A DNA stretch of 64,000 nt, taken from positions 1,426,001-1,490,000 of the forward strand of contig CP019326.1 of the NCBI GenBank assembly GCA_001971685.1. The letters run 5' to 3'. The notes beneath the pieces are model-generated. The model did no database searches. It was not told the DNA's origin and was given only the letters and a program-made list of their open reading frames with translations. This document shows, piece after piece, positions 18,701-26,574 of this stretch. Position 1 is the stretch's first letter. Each line of letters begins with the position of its first letter. The translations under genes were made by a program, and so were the position numbers. The stretch is from Halomonas sp. 1513. Lineage in GTDB: Bacteria; Pseudomonadota; Gammaproteobacteria; Pseudomonadales; Halomonadaceae.

Positions 18701-19632
18701 TGGACGTCACCCTGCGGGTCTCCGGCTTCTTTCGCGACGCCTTTGCCAACGTCATCCGCCTGTTCGACCGCGCGGTGCGGGCGGTGGCCGAATATGCCGA
18801 GCCTGGCGATGCCAACACCATTCGCACGGCGGTGCTGGCGCGCTGCCGGGAGCTCGAGGGCCAGGGGCTCGACCCGGATGCCGCCGCCCAGGAGGCCGCG
18901 TATCGTATCTTCGGCAGCAAGCCCGGTGAGTATGGCGCCGGCCTGAACCGCATGATCGACAGTCGCGCCTGGGACAGTGCCGACGACCTGGCCGAGGCCT
19001 ATCTCGATGCCGGGGCCTACGCCTACGGCCAGTTCCCGGCGTCGGGGACCGCTGCGCGGCGGGCCTTCGAGGAGCGGATCAAGGGCCTGGACGCGGTAAT
19101 GCACAACCAGGACAACCGTGAGCACGACATCCTCGATTCCAACGGCTACTACGAATTCCAGGGCGGCATGGCCAACGCCAGCCGCGCTCTCGGCGGGCAG
19201 GCGCCGACCATCTACCACGCCGATCACGCCAACCCGGCGCAGCCGCGCATGCGCACCCTCAAGGAGGAGCTGGCGCGGGTGATCCGCTCCCGGGTGCTCA
19301 ATCCCAAGTGGATCGACGCCATGCGCGAGCACGGCTACAAGGGCGCCTCCGAGATGGCCGCCACCGTCGACTACCTGTTCGCCTACGACGCCACCACCGA
19401 TCTGGTCGCCGACTACCAGTACGCCCAGGTCAGCGAGGCGCTGGTGCTGGATCCGCGCAACCAGCAGTTCCTGCGCGAACACAACCCGGCGGCGCTGGAG
19501 GAGATGGCGGAGCGGCTGCTGGAGGCCGTTCAGCGGGGCCTGTGGCAAGAGCCCGGCGAGCAGGGTCCGGCTCTGCAGGACCTGCTGCTCGAGATCGACG
19601 AGACCCGGGAGCTGGCGGCCCATGGTGGATAA
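15751..19632 (+). CDS. cobN: Cobaltochelatase large subunit
   Basis: 1293-aa porphyrin-binding large subunit homologous to BchH/ChlH. It inserts cobalt into hydrogenobyrinate a,c-diamide with the AAA+/VWA partner encoded upstream. Recognisable blocks are LLFYRSHLQGAN, ANYPNRDGRIGNGVGLDTPA, HVGKHGNLEWLPGK, FYPFIVNDPGEGAQAKRR and the C-terminal NKDNRE-like segment HNQDNREHDILDSNGYYEFQGG. The length matches the family. The start codon shares a base with the cobW stop. The 3' end overlaps the first codons of cobG. Confidence 0.95.
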   Translation: MHLFAAKPGGFVEDEGIVDLQQSPAEIVILSAADSSLSALAQAVERLSVTLGDDYPTVRLANWMNLVKPAAYDLYEDRVLEKARVVIVSLLGGSGYWRYGHERLLAWAAAGRGRQLILVPGCDAPDDALLEDSSVPFASAHRVWRYLREGGVDNAEQLLRFVGSECFGHGLDWQEPRAIPAALLYMPHAATQREATLSEWREYRHPDRPVCLLLFYRSHLQGANTAMLDGLIEALREQGLEPLAVAVASLKEEACVAFVNHLIEQTGAMLVVNTTSFSVNRSDDDKEALGGDPFEGRFAGQFVGRPVVLQAILASSTEEDWQANAGGLHSRDVAMQVVLPEMDGRVITRAVGFKSEAHYSERCQLSVIRHVLHPERAAFVSTLARRVCGLRQTPNADKRLALVLANYPNRDGRIGNGVGLDTPASTLQLLRALAAAGYPVSDVPDDSDGLIRLLQGGVTNDRDVLDQRACWQSIGLDDYLAWFRTLPETLQEAVCTRWGAPSEDPKCRQGRLMIAGVRLGETFVGIQPERAFTQGPWRIDDPVKSYHDTELVPPHSYLAFYLWLREHYQVDAVVHVGKHGNLEWLPGKSTALSAECWPDIALGPLPHFYPFIVNDPGEGAQAKRRSQAVIIDHLMPPLARAELYGAMAELEALTDEYYQALGMDPRRETLLRERIIEHLRRTGIDQELAQSGNNSAEGTDDERLLNELDTYLCDIKEAQIRHGLHVLGTLPPRDKQAGTLAAILRLPRGETPAQRGLLHNLANDLGLAADFDPLMAGAEPWSGPRPPALAEQDSSAWRTAADTRERLELLAHQLIDAYVLEPGCLATLARDYPATVEQCRYARERLWASMQRGAEMEIQSLLDGLDGLFVPPGPSGAPSRGRLDVLPTGRNFYSVDNRAIPSPAAWSLGEKSAQAFVERYLQDHGDYPRQLGLSIWGTATMRTGGDDIAQAFALMGVRPIWSLGSQRVIDVEVIPAMLLQRPRVDVTLRVSGFFRDAFANVIRLFDRAVRAVAEYAEPGDANTIRTAVLARCRELEGQGLDPDAAAQEAAYRIFGSKPGEYGAGLNRMIDSRAWDSADDLAEAYLDAGAYAYGQFPASGTAARRAFEERIKGLDAVMHNQDNREHDILDSNGYYEFQGGMANASRALGGQAPTIYHADHANPAQPRMRTLKEELARVIRSRVLNPKWIDAMREHGYKGASEMAATVDYLFAYDATTDLVADYQYAQVSEALVLDPRNQQFLREHNPAALEEMAERLLEAVQRGLWQEPGEQGPALQDLLLEIDETRELAAHGG

Positions 19633-20980
19633 GAGGGATAAGTCGGCCAATCCTTCCGAGCCGCGTCTTAGAGGGTGTTTACAAATGTCACGAGCGACGG
19701 CCAGGCAAGGCGAAATCAGCCGAAAAAGCGGAGTTTACTGGGTGTTAAATGAGCATTTTGAGGCTGATTTCAACGCCGCATGGCCTAGCGCAGTAGTTTG
19801 TAAACGCCCTCTTATCAAGGGTTGGTGCCCCGGTGCCTGGCGACCCATGGCCAGCGGCGACGGCCTGCTGGTACGCGTGCGCCCTCCGCTGGGGCGACTC
19901 AGCCGCCAGCAGATGCTGGCGCTGTGCGAGGCGGCCGAGACCTTCGGCAGCGGCCTGATCGAGCTCACCAGCCGCGCCAACCTGCAGCTACGCGGCGTAT
20001 CCGAGGCCAGTTGGCCCGGCCTGATGGAGTTCCTCGTCGAGCATGGGCTGGTCGACCCGGACCCCCACAGCGAGCGCCGGCCCCAGCGGCTGCTGGCACC
20101 GGACTGGCAGGCGGGCGACGCCACCTTTGAGGCGGCCCGCCTGCTGGAGGCCCGCCTCGACGAATTACCGGCACTGCCGGCCAAGTGGGGCCTGGCCATC
20201 GATGCCGGTGCGGCGCCGCTGCTGGGTGAGGTGTCCGCGGACCTGCGTATCGAGCGCGCGGAGGAAGGGGGCTTACCGGCGCAGGCTTCGGGCGCCTTAT
20301 TAGTCCGTGCCGATGGGCGGGCGCTGGGCACCCCGGTGGACTCGCCCGCCGCCGGCGTCGCGCTGCTGATTCGGCTGGCGCACTGGTTCGTCGACAGCGG
20401 CGGGCGCGATGCCGGGCGAATGCGCCGTCACACGGCACCGCTGCCGGCCTGGGCGCCGGCAGTCATGGCCCCCGCCGAGGCTGGCCCCCGGCTGCCCTTG
20501 GGCGCCTATCTCGAAGGAGAGGGCGCACGGGGCAGGGTGGTTGGCCTGCCGTTTGGGCGGGCTCCGGCCGCGGCGCTGCGTGCCGCTGTCGATTCGGTGT
20601 CGGTCAGCGCCGTGCGGGTCACGCCCTGGCGGCGCCTGCTGCTTGAGGGCGAGGCGCCAGCATCCGTCCCCGGGCTGCTGGATGATGAACGGGACCCGCG
20701 CTTAGGCGTGGATGTATGCCCGGGCGCTCCCCACTGTGAGCAGGCGAGCGTCGAGACCTTGGCGCTGGCTGAGCGGTTGAGTGGCCGGGTCGAGGGCAGC
20801 GTGCATGTGTCCGGCTGTGCCAAGGGCTGTGCCCGCCAGGCGCCGGCCGATCTCTGCCTGAGCGGGCGGGGCGGGCGCTTCGATCTGATCGTCGGCGGCC
20901 GTGCCGATGGCACGCCGGTTGCCACCGGTCTCGATGAGTCCGAGGCGCTGGAAATGGTTTCAAAGCGGTGGGCTAGATGA
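19622..20980 (+). CDS. cobG: Precorrin-3B synthase with a repeat-encoded N-terminal insertion
   Basis: 452-aa sulfite/nitrite-reductase-like monooxygenase that converts precorrin-3A to precorrin-3B with O2, the hallmark of the aerobic route. The ferredoxin-like half-domain begins at KGWCPGAWRPM and contains GLIELTSRANLQLRG. The [4Fe-4S] cysteines lie in CPGAPHC and VSGCAKGCA (about residues 365-405). The ATG at 19622 overlaps the cobN end by 11 bases. Residues 17-64 are encoded by a 141-bp palindromic element plus a 3-base duplication (19671-19814), which adds exactly 48 codons in frame. Removing it restores PRL-IKGWCPG. Internal starts such as the ATG at 19685 could also be used. Confidence 0.88.
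   Translation: MVDKRDKSANPSEPRLRGCLQMSRATARQGEISRKSGVYWVLNEHFEADFNAAWPSAVVCKRPLIKGWCPGAWRPMASGDGLLVRVRPPLGRLSRQQMLALCEAAETFGSGLIELTSRANLQLRGVSEASWPGLMEFLVEHGLVDPDPHSERRPQRLLAPDWQAGDATFEAARLLEARLDELPALPAKWGLAIDAGAAPLLGEVSADLRIERAEEGGLPAQASGALLVRADGRALGTPVDSPAAGVALLIRLAHWFVDSGGRDAGRMRRHTAPLPAWAPAVMAPAEAGPRLPLGAYLEGEGARGRVVGLPFGRAPAAALRAAVDSVSVSAVRVTPWRRLLLEGEAPASVPGLLDDERDPRLGVDVCPGAPHCEQASVETLALAERLSGRVEGSVHVSGCAKGCARQAPADLCLSGRGGRFDLIVGGRADGTPVATGLDESEALEMVSKRWAR
19670..19812. mobile_element. 141-bp palindromic MITE-like element, copy A (inside cobG)
   Basis: Terminal inverted repeats AGAGGGTGTTTACAAA (19670-19685) and TTTGTAAACGCCCTCT (19797-19812) match at 15 of 16 positions. The minimal element GAGGG...CCCTC is 141 bp and is flanked by TTA on both sides, a possible 3-bp target duplication. 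It contains a further internal inverted repeat (GGCGAAATCAGCC / GGCTGATTTCAACGCC) and no transposase. The length plus duplication is 144 bp, so the cobG frame is preserved. A second copy of the same length is at 46152-46292. Confidence 0.75.
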
Positions 20981-20999
20981 GCGCCGGGAACAAGGCGGA

Positions 21000-21160
21000 G
21001 CGAGGGTCTTTTGCCATGGGTGAGGAGGATTCCTCCGAACGGGCTGGCCATGGATGGCCAGCACCGGTCCTGCAAGCGGAGCAGGATGCGAGAGCGCAGC
21101 AGGGCAAAAGTAGCGCCCAGGGATGGGTTTACAGCGCCCTCGCGATGGTCCGACACATCG
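21000..21160 (+). repeat. Dispersed intergenic repeat, copy 3
   Basis: The 243-base gap between cobG and cobH is mostly repeat. It contains GGCCATGGATGGCC and GTAGCGCCCAGGGATGGG followed by TTTACAGCGCC, matching copy 1 at 3100-3150. Outer arms CTTTTGCC (about 21009) and GGCAAAAG (about 21101) are inverted, so the transcript could fold into a long hairpin. No gene is seen here; whether cobH has its own promoter is not clear. Confidence 0.6.
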
Positions 21161-21223
21161 GGGCTTGTTGCCGGCCAAGCTCCCGGTTGAGAAAAACGCT
21201 GATGGTGTATCTGGAGAGAACGA

Positions 21224-21853
21224 ATGCCTCACGTCTATGAAACGGATGGTCCGGCCATCTACCGGGAGTCCTTTTCCATCATCCGGCGCGAGGCCGAGTT
21301 GGCGCGCTTCGCGCCGGAAGAAGAGCCGGTGGCCGTGCGCATGATTCATGCCGCGGGCTTGGTGGAGCTTGCCTCATACATTCACTTTCGCGACGACGCG
21401 GTGAACCGGGCCCGGGCGGCGCTAGAGAGCGGCGCGCCGATCCTGTGCGACGCGCGCATGGTCTCCGAGGGCATCACCCGCAAGCGCCTGCCGAGTGACA
21501 ACCCGGTGATCTGCACCCTGCACGACGAGCGGGTGCACGACCTGGCCCGGGAGCTGGGCAATACCCGCTCGGCGGCGGCGCTGGAGCTGTGGCGACCTCA
21601 CCTGGAGGGCGCGGTGGTGGCGATCGGCAATGCACCCACCGCGTTGTTCCACCTGCTGAACATGCTGGAAGACCCGGACTGCCCCCGCCCGGCGGCCATC
21701 ATCGGCTGCCCGGTGGGCTTCGTGGGCGCCGCCGAATCCAAGCAGGCGCTGTGGGAGAGCGCTGCGGCGCCCTGCGTTGTCGTCCAGGGGCGACTCGGCG
21801 GCAGTGCGGTGACAGTAGCCGCCATCAATGCCATGGCGGATCGCAGCGAATGA
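21224..21853 (+). CDS. cobH: Precorrin-8X methylmutase
   Basis: 209-aa CobH/CbiC enzyme that migrates the methyl group from C-11 to C-12 to give hydrogenobyrinate. The catalytic His lies in RMIHAAGLVELA; other family blocks are ARMVSEGITRKRLP and IIGCPVGFVGAAESK. GGAGAGAA precedes the ATG at 21224 at a normal distance. It overlaps cobI by ATGA and starts the coupled set cobH-cobI-cobJ. Confidence 0.95.
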   Translation: MPHVYETDGPAIYRESFSIIRREAELARFAPEEEPVAVRMIHAAGLVELASYIHFRDDAVNRARAALESGAPILCDARMVSEGITRKRLPSDNPVICTLHDERVHDLARELGNTRSAAALELWRPHLEGAVVAIGNAPTALFHLLNMLEDPDCPRPAAIIGCPVGFVGAAESKQALWESAAAPCVVVQGRLGGSAVTVAAINAMADRSE

Positions 21854-22590
21854 CCCTTGATAGCATGAAACCCGGCACCATCCACGGGGTCGGCCTCGGG
21901 CCCGGCTGCCAGGACCTGATGAGCGTGCGCGCCGACCGGCTTATCCGCGGGGCGTCGCATGTCGCCTATTTCCGCAAGAAGGGCCGCACCGGCCACGCCC
22001 GCAGCATCGTCGAAGGCATGCTCACGGCTGAGACCATCGAGCTGCCGATGGAGTACCCGGTCACCACCGAGATTGCCTTCGACGATCCCCGCTACAACGA
22101 GCTGCTGGCGGCCTTCTACGAACGCCACGTCGGCCAGCTGACCGAGATCGCCGACGCCGGCCAGGATGTGGTGGTGCTGTGCGAAGGCGACCCGTTCTTC
22201 TACGGCTCCTTCATGCACCTTTATACACGCCTGCAGGGACGGGTGCCGGTGGCGGTGGTGCCGGGCATCACCGGCATGTCCGCCGCCTGGACCGCCACCG
22301 GGCAGCCGGTGACCTGGGGCGACGACATTCTCACCGTGCTGATGGGCACCCTGCCGGAGGCGGTACTGAGCGAACGCATCGCCCAGACCGATGCCCTGGT
22401 GGTGATGAAGATTGGTCGCAACCTGGACAAGGTCAAGCGAGCCCTGGCCCAGACCGGCCGGGAAGACGAAGCCTGGCTGATCGAATACGCCGCCATGTCA
22501 CAGCAGCGGATCCTGCCACTGCGCGACGTGGGCGACAGCGTGCCGTACTTCTCCATCCTGCTGATTCATGGCAATGGGAGGCGGCCATGA
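21850..22590 (+). CDS. cobI: Precorrin-2 C20-methyltransferase
   Basis: 246-aa SAM-dependent tetrapyrrole methyltransferase that adds the C-20 methyl group to precorrin-2. The N-terminal loop is GVGLGPGCQDLMSVRA, with VAYFRKKGRTGHAR typical of CobI/CbiL, VVLCEGDPFFYGSF as the SAM-site loop and VVPGITGMSAAW following. The start codon is in the overlap with the cobH stop, and the stop overlaps cobJ (ATGA). Confidence 0.95.
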   Translation: MTLDSMKPGTIHGVGLGPGCQDLMSVRADRLIRGASHVAYFRKKGRTGHARSIVEGMLTAETIELPMEYPVTTEIAFDDPRYNELLAAFYERHVGQLTEIADAGQDVVVLCEGDPFFYGSFMHLYTRLQGRVPVAVVPGITGMSAAWTATGQPVTWGDDILTVLMGTLPEAVLSERIAQTDALVVMKIGRNLDKVKRALAQTGREDEAWLIEYAAMSQQRILPLRDVGDSVPYFSILLIHGNGRRP

Positions 22591-23393
22591 TAGAGGCGTC
22601 CATGAGGGGTTGGTTAAAGGTGGTCGGACTCGGCCCAGGCGATGATGCGCTGATCACCCCCGAGGTCTCTGCCGCACTGGCGGAGGCCACCGATGTGGTG
22701 GGCTATGTGCCCTATGTGGAGCGGGTGGCACCGCGGCCGGGATTGACGCGCCACGGCTCGGACAACCGCGAGGAGATCCGCCGGGCCGAGCAGGCGCTGC
22801 AGCTGGCCGCCAATGGCCGTCGGGTGTTGGTGGTCTCGTCGGGGGATCCCGGGGTATTCGCCATGGCTGCGGCCCTCTTCGAGGCGCTGGAGGCGGGGGA
22901 GCCTGCGTGGCGTGCGCTGGACATCCAGGTGCTGCCGGGTATCTCCGCCATGCTGGCTGCCAGCGCGCGGGTGGGGGCGCCGCTGGGGCACGATTTCTGC
23001 TGTATCAACCTCTCCGACAACCTCAAGCCCTGGGCGTTGATCGAGAAGCGCCTGCGGCTGTCCGCCGAGGCCGACTTCGCGATGGCCTTCTACAACCCCC
23101 GCTCCCGGGCACGGCCGGAAGGTTTTGAACGCGCCCTTGAGGTATTGCGCGAGGCATGCGGGCCGGAGCGTTTGATCGTGTTCGCCCGGGCCGTCTCCAC
23201 GCCTGAGGAGTCCCTGCGGGTCACGACCCTCGGCGAGGCCACGCCGGAGATGGCCGATATGCGCACCCTGGTAATAGTGGGCTCCAGCCAGACGCGTCTT
23301 ATCCAGCGCCATGCCAAAAGTGACGAGAGCGCCGAGCGTCAGAGCACGCCCTGGGTTTATACGCCGCGCTCGGTGTCAGGGGCGGATGCATGA
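22587..23393 (+). CDS. cobJ: Precorrin-3B C17-methyltransferase
   Basis: 268-aa SAM-dependent methyltransferase catalysing C-17 methylation and ring contraction. Motifs are VVGLGPGDDALITPE, GYVPYVERV, VVSSGDPGVFAMA and VLPGISAMLAASARVGAPLGHDFC. The ATG at 22587 overlaps the cobI stop. The 3' end overlaps the oppositely oriented cobK by 37 bases, so the two genes converge with no room for a separate terminator. C-terminal residues beyond the methyltransferase fold are short and basic. Confidence 0.95.
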   Translation: MIEASMRGWLKVVGLGPGDDALITPEVSAALAEATDVVGYVPYVERVAPRPGLTRHGSDNREEIRRAEQALQLAANGRRVLVVSSGDPGVFAMAAALFEALEAGEPAWRALDIQVLPGISAMLAASARVGAPLGHDFCCINLSDNLKPWALIEKRLRLSAEADFAMAFYNPRSRARPEGFERALEVLREACGPERLIVFARAVSTPEESLRVTTLGEATPEMADMRTLVIVGSSQTRLIQRHAKSDESAERQSTPWVYTPRSVSGADA

Positions 23394-24127
23394 CAAAGCC
23401 AAGAGAGAACCGTCTCGACGGAGTGGACTTCCTGACGCGAGGGCAGCGCCGGCCGCTCGATCATCACCACCGGCAGCCCCAGTTGGCGGGCCGCGGTGAG
23501 TTTGGCCACCGCGCCCTCGCCGCCGGAATTCTTGCACACCAGGCGCTGGATGCCGTGCTCCCGCAGCAGGGCCAGGTCGCCTTCCAGGGTAAAGGGGCCG
23601 CGGTCGAGGATCACTCGGTGACGGGGCAGCGGCGGCGAAACTTCCGGCGTATCGACCAGGCGCAGCAGATAGTGGTGCTGGGGCTGGGCGGCGAAGGCGG
23701 CGAGGTGCTGGCGCCCGATGGCCAGCAGGATTCGCTCGGCCGGCCCGGAAAGCGCCGCCACCGCGGTCTCGAGGCCGGCCACGCGCTGCCAGCGGTCACC
23801 GGTCTGGGGCGCCCAGGGCGGCCGGGTCAAGGCCAGGCAGGTGATGCCGCTCTGTTTCGCCGCTGCGATGGCGTTGCGGCTCATTTGCTCGGCGAAGGGG
23901 TGGGTGGCATCGACCAGGTGAGTGATGCGGTTGTCTGCCAGAAAGGCGGCCAGGCCCTCCACGCCACCGAAACCGCCGACGCGGGTCGGCAGCGGCTGCG
24001 CCTTGGGTATCGCCACCCGGCCGGCATAGCTGAACAGGGCGGGAATCCTACGCTCGGCCAGGGCAGTGGCCAGGGCACTGGCTTCGGAGGTACCACCCAG
24101 AATCAGGACGTTCGTTGGGGTTTGCAT
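23357..24127 (-). CDS. cobK: Precorrin-6A reductase
   Basis: 256-aa NADPH-dependent reductase (CobK/CbiJ) that reduces precorrin-6A to 6B. The N-terminal nucleotide-binding motif is ILGGTSEASALA. Further family blocks are HLVDATHPFAEQMSRNA and LVCKNSGGEG, with the C-terminal VVMIERP. It is the only minus-strand gene in this half of the synthesis cluster. Its ATG at 24125-24127 lies a single base from the ATG of cobL on the other strand, so each promoter must lie inside the other gene unless transcription is leaderless. Confidence 0.94.
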   Translation of the reverse strand: MQTPTNVLILGGTSEASALATALAERRIPALFSYAGRVAIPKAQPLPTRVGGFGGVEGLAAFLADNRITHLVDATHPFAEQMSRNAIAAAKQSGITCLALTRPPWAPQTGDRWQRVAGLETAVAALSGPAERILLAIGRQHLAAFAAQPQHHYLLRLVDTPEVSPPLPRHRVILDRGPFTLEGDLALLREHGIQRLVCKNSGGEGAVAKLTAARQLGLPVVMIERPALPSRQEVHSVETVLSWLCHASAPDTERGV

Positions 24128-24128
24128 A

Positions 24129-25349
24129 ATGGATGACGTTGACGCTCCCTGGCTGACGCTGCTCGGCTGGGGCGAGAGTGGCACAGCGGGCTTGACGGCG
24201 GCAAGCCAGCAGGCGCTGGACGCCGCCGAGGTGGTGTTCGGCGCCCGACGCCACCTGCGCCTGCTGCCGCCCCTGGCCGCCGAGGTGCGCGAATGGCCGG
24301 TGCCCTTCGCCGACGGCATTCCCCCACTATTGGGTGAGCGCGGCCGCCGGGTGGTGATGCTGGTCTCCGGCGACCCGTTCTGGTTCGGCGCGGGGAGCAG
24401 CCTGGCGCGCCAACTGGACGACCGTGAGTGGCGGGCGATACCCACGCCCTCGACGTTCAGCCTGGCGGCCTCCCGCCTGGGCTGGCCGCTGCAGGATTGC
24501 ACCTGCCTGGGCCTGCATGCCAAGCCCCTGACTCGCATCCGGCCCTACCTGCACCGCGGCAGGCGCCTACTGGTGCTAGTGAGGGACGGGGACGCAGTGA
24601 TCGAGCTGGCCGGCTGGCTCGAGCGTTTCGGTTTTGATGCCTCCCGGCTGCATCTGCTGGAAGCGCTGGGCGGCGACCGCGAGCGCGTCCGCAGCGTGCA
24701 AGCTGGCGATGCCATGCCAGGCGATATCGCTCACCCGGTCGCCGTAGGATTGGAGGTCGCCGGAGACGGGCCGGCCCTGCCGCTGACGCCTGGCCTGCCG
24801 GATGCGCTGTTCGAGCACGATGGCCAGATCACCAAGCAGACTGTGCGCGCCATGACCCTGGCGGCCCTAGCCCCGAGGGCGGGGGAGCGGCTGTGGGATA
24901 TCGGCACGGGGTCGGGCTCGGTGGCCATCGAGTGGCTGCTGGCCCACCCGGATAACCAAGCCGTGGCCTTCGAGCGTGACGCTGAGCGTGCGGCGCGGGC
25001 ACGTCGCAATGCCGATAACCTCGGCGTCGACTGGCTAGAAGTAGTGGAAGGCAGCGCCCCCGACACACTGGATGATCAAGCGCTGAGCGAACAGCCCCCC
25101 GATGCCGTCTTTATCGGCGGCGGGCTATCGCAACCCTTGCTGGAGGCGCTGTGGCAGCGGCTGCCGGCCGGCGCTCGCCTGGTGGCCAACGCGGTGACCC
25201 TGGAGTCCGAGGCCCTGCTGGCCCAATGGCAGCAGCAGGCCGGCGGCGAGCTACTGCGCCTCGAACTGTCCACCGCCGCGCCCATCGGCACCCGGCGGGG
25301 CTGGAAAGCCAGCTACCCCATCGTGCAGTGGCGGGTAACTCGGCAATAA
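24129..25349 (+). CDS. cobL: Precorrin-6B C5,15-methyltransferase (decarboxylating)
   Basis: 406-aa bifunctional enzyme. The N-terminal CbiE-like methyltransferase half shows LLGWGESGTAGLT and VSGDPFWFGAGSSLA. The C-terminal CbiT-like half shows DGQITKQTVRAMTLAAL and the SAM-binding DIGTGSGSVAIEW. It methylates C-5 and C-15 and decarboxylates the C-12 side chain. The ATG at 24129 matches the family N-terminus, with no ribosome-binding site that I can recognise. It is the last B12 gene before the accessory segment. Confidence 0.94.
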   Translation: MDDVDAPWLTLLGWGESGTAGLTAASQQALDAAEVVFGARRHLRLLPPLAAEVREWPVPFADGIPPLLGERGRRVVMLVSGDPFWFGAGSSLARQLDDREWRAIPTPSTFSLAASRLGWPLQDCTCLGLHAKPLTRIRPYLHRGRRLLVLVRDGDAVIELAGWLERFGFDASRLHLLEALGGDRERVRSVQAGDAMPGDIAHPVAVGLEVAGDGPALPLTPGLPDALFEHDGQITKQTVRAMTLAALAPRAGERLWDIGTGSGSVAIEWLLAHPDNQAVAFERDAERAARARRNADNLGVDWLEVVEGSAPDTLDDQALSEQPPDAVFIGGGLSQPLLEALWQRLPAGARLVANAVTLESEALLAQWQQQAGGELLRLELSTAAPIGTRRGWKASYPIVQWRVTRQ

Positions 25350-25453
25350 GCGCGCGCCATCAATATGCATTGAAGGCACCACGAGCGTGTCGCTGGCTTA
25401 TGATGGTGTTGCGCAGACACTTTTCGTTAGAAGCCTAGCAAGGAGATGGCGTG

Positions 25454-26128
25454 ATGGCGTTGCTAAGGGGCATATTGTTCGATCACGACGGCACCCTCGT
25501 GGATTCCGAAATGACCCACTTCGAGATGTGGGAAACCATCCTCGGGGAGTATGGCGTTCAGCTGACCCTGGCTTGCTACCAGCTTCACTATGCCGGCATT
25601 CCTACCTCGGCCAACGCCTCGGACATGGTATCCCGCTTTGCGATGCCGGTGTCAGCCGGCCAGCTCGTCGCAGCGAAGGAAGCGTTGAACCGAGACTTCC
25701 TCGCGCAGCGGGCGTTTCCGTTAAGAGCTGGGGCCTATGACGCTGTCACTGGGAGTCGCGCTGCGGGATTGCAAACCGCCATCGTGACCGGGGCAGGCCG
25801 GGCCGGGGTGGATATGACGCTGAGATCGTACGCCCTAAGTGATCATATCGACGACGTGGTAAGTGGCGACGATGTCTTGCATAGCAAGCCCGCGCCGGAC
25901 TGCTACCAACTTGCGCTACAACGCCTGGGGCTGCCGGCGGAGCAGTGCGTCGCGGTGGAGGATACAGAGCACGGTGTGGCTGCCGCTACTGCTGCCGGTA
26001 TCACCTGTCTCGCCGTCCCCACGGCGATGTCGAAGCATCATGACTTCTCTCGTGCTGCAGGCATATTCGAGACCCTCGATGCCGCTATCGAGTGGGTAAT
26101 GACCGAGTACCGCCTATGCCGGCCCTGA
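25454..26128 (+). CDS. HAD-superfamily phosphatase (beta-phosphoglucomutase-like)
   Basis: 224-aa HAD subfamily IA hydrolase. The catalytic motif I is FDHDGTLVDSE, with His at the position more often Asp. Motif II is TGAGRAGV, the Lys of motif III is in SKPAPDCYQLAL, and motif IV is VEDTEHGVAAA. AGGAG is 8 bases before the ATG at 25454; a GTG at 25451 is less likely. The substrate is unknown; phosphosugar or phosphoglycolate are typical. It overlaps the next gene by 13 bases. Confidence 0.82.
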   Translation: MALLRGILFDHDGTLVDSEMTHFEMWETILGEYGVQLTLACYQLHYAGIPTSANASDMVSRFAMPVSAGQLVAAKEALNRDFLAQRAFPLRAGAYDAVTGSRAAGLQTAIVTGAGRAGVDMTLRSYALSDHIDDVVSGDDVLHSKPAPDCYQLALQRLGLPAEQCVAVEDTEHGVAAATAAGITCLAVPTAMSKHHDFSRAAGIFETLDAAIEWVMTEYRLCRP

Positions 26129-26574
26129 CGAATGCCATCTTCATTATCGTGATGGCGTGGCTGATGGCAGGCTGCGCCAGTAGCGAGCCACGGCCGGTAT
26201 CGAATGGGGCCGAACCGCCTACCGAGCAGGCCGCGGCAGTTGCCTACTACATCGCAAGACTGCCAGATCGCGACTATGTAGAGACCTACGGCGACGCCGA
26301 TAATCCCCGGCCCTGGTACACCGCTGCCGAAGCGCTTGGCGAAATAGGCAAGCCCGCCATCCCGGGGCTGGTTGAGCGGCTTGATAGTGACGACGACTAC
26401 GAGCTAATGCTGGCACTCTACGCCATGATGCTGGCCTCCCAGGACCCCACCTTGCAGGCCGAGACAGGTGGTGACTTCCTGCGCCTGGGCACGGTGCTGA
26501 GTGAAGAGACCAACCCCGCCAATCGCCGGCTGGCACTGACGTGGTGGCAGCGCTATCGGCATCTATGGCAGTAA
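26116..26574 (+). CDS. Small HEAT-repeat-like lipoprotein
   Basis: 152-aa protein with a lipoprotein signal peptide: hydrophobic core IFIIVMAWLMAG followed by the lipobox Cys of LMAGC at about residue 21. The mature part is Ala-rich and helical (AAEALGEIGKPAIPGLVERLDSDDDYELMLAL), resembling one or two HEAT-like helical repeats. The start at 26116 is chosen because it gives a clean signal peptide. It overlaps the HAD gene, so the two are probably co-transcribed. I do not recognise a specific family or function. Confidence 0.68.
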   Translation: MPALTNAIFIIVMAWLMAGCASSEPRPVSNGAEPPTEQAAAVAYYIARLPDRDYVETYGDADNPRPWYTAAEALGEIGKPAIPGLVERLDSDDDYELMLALYAMMLASQDPTLQAETGGDFLRLGTVLSEETNPANRRLALTWWQRYRHLWQ

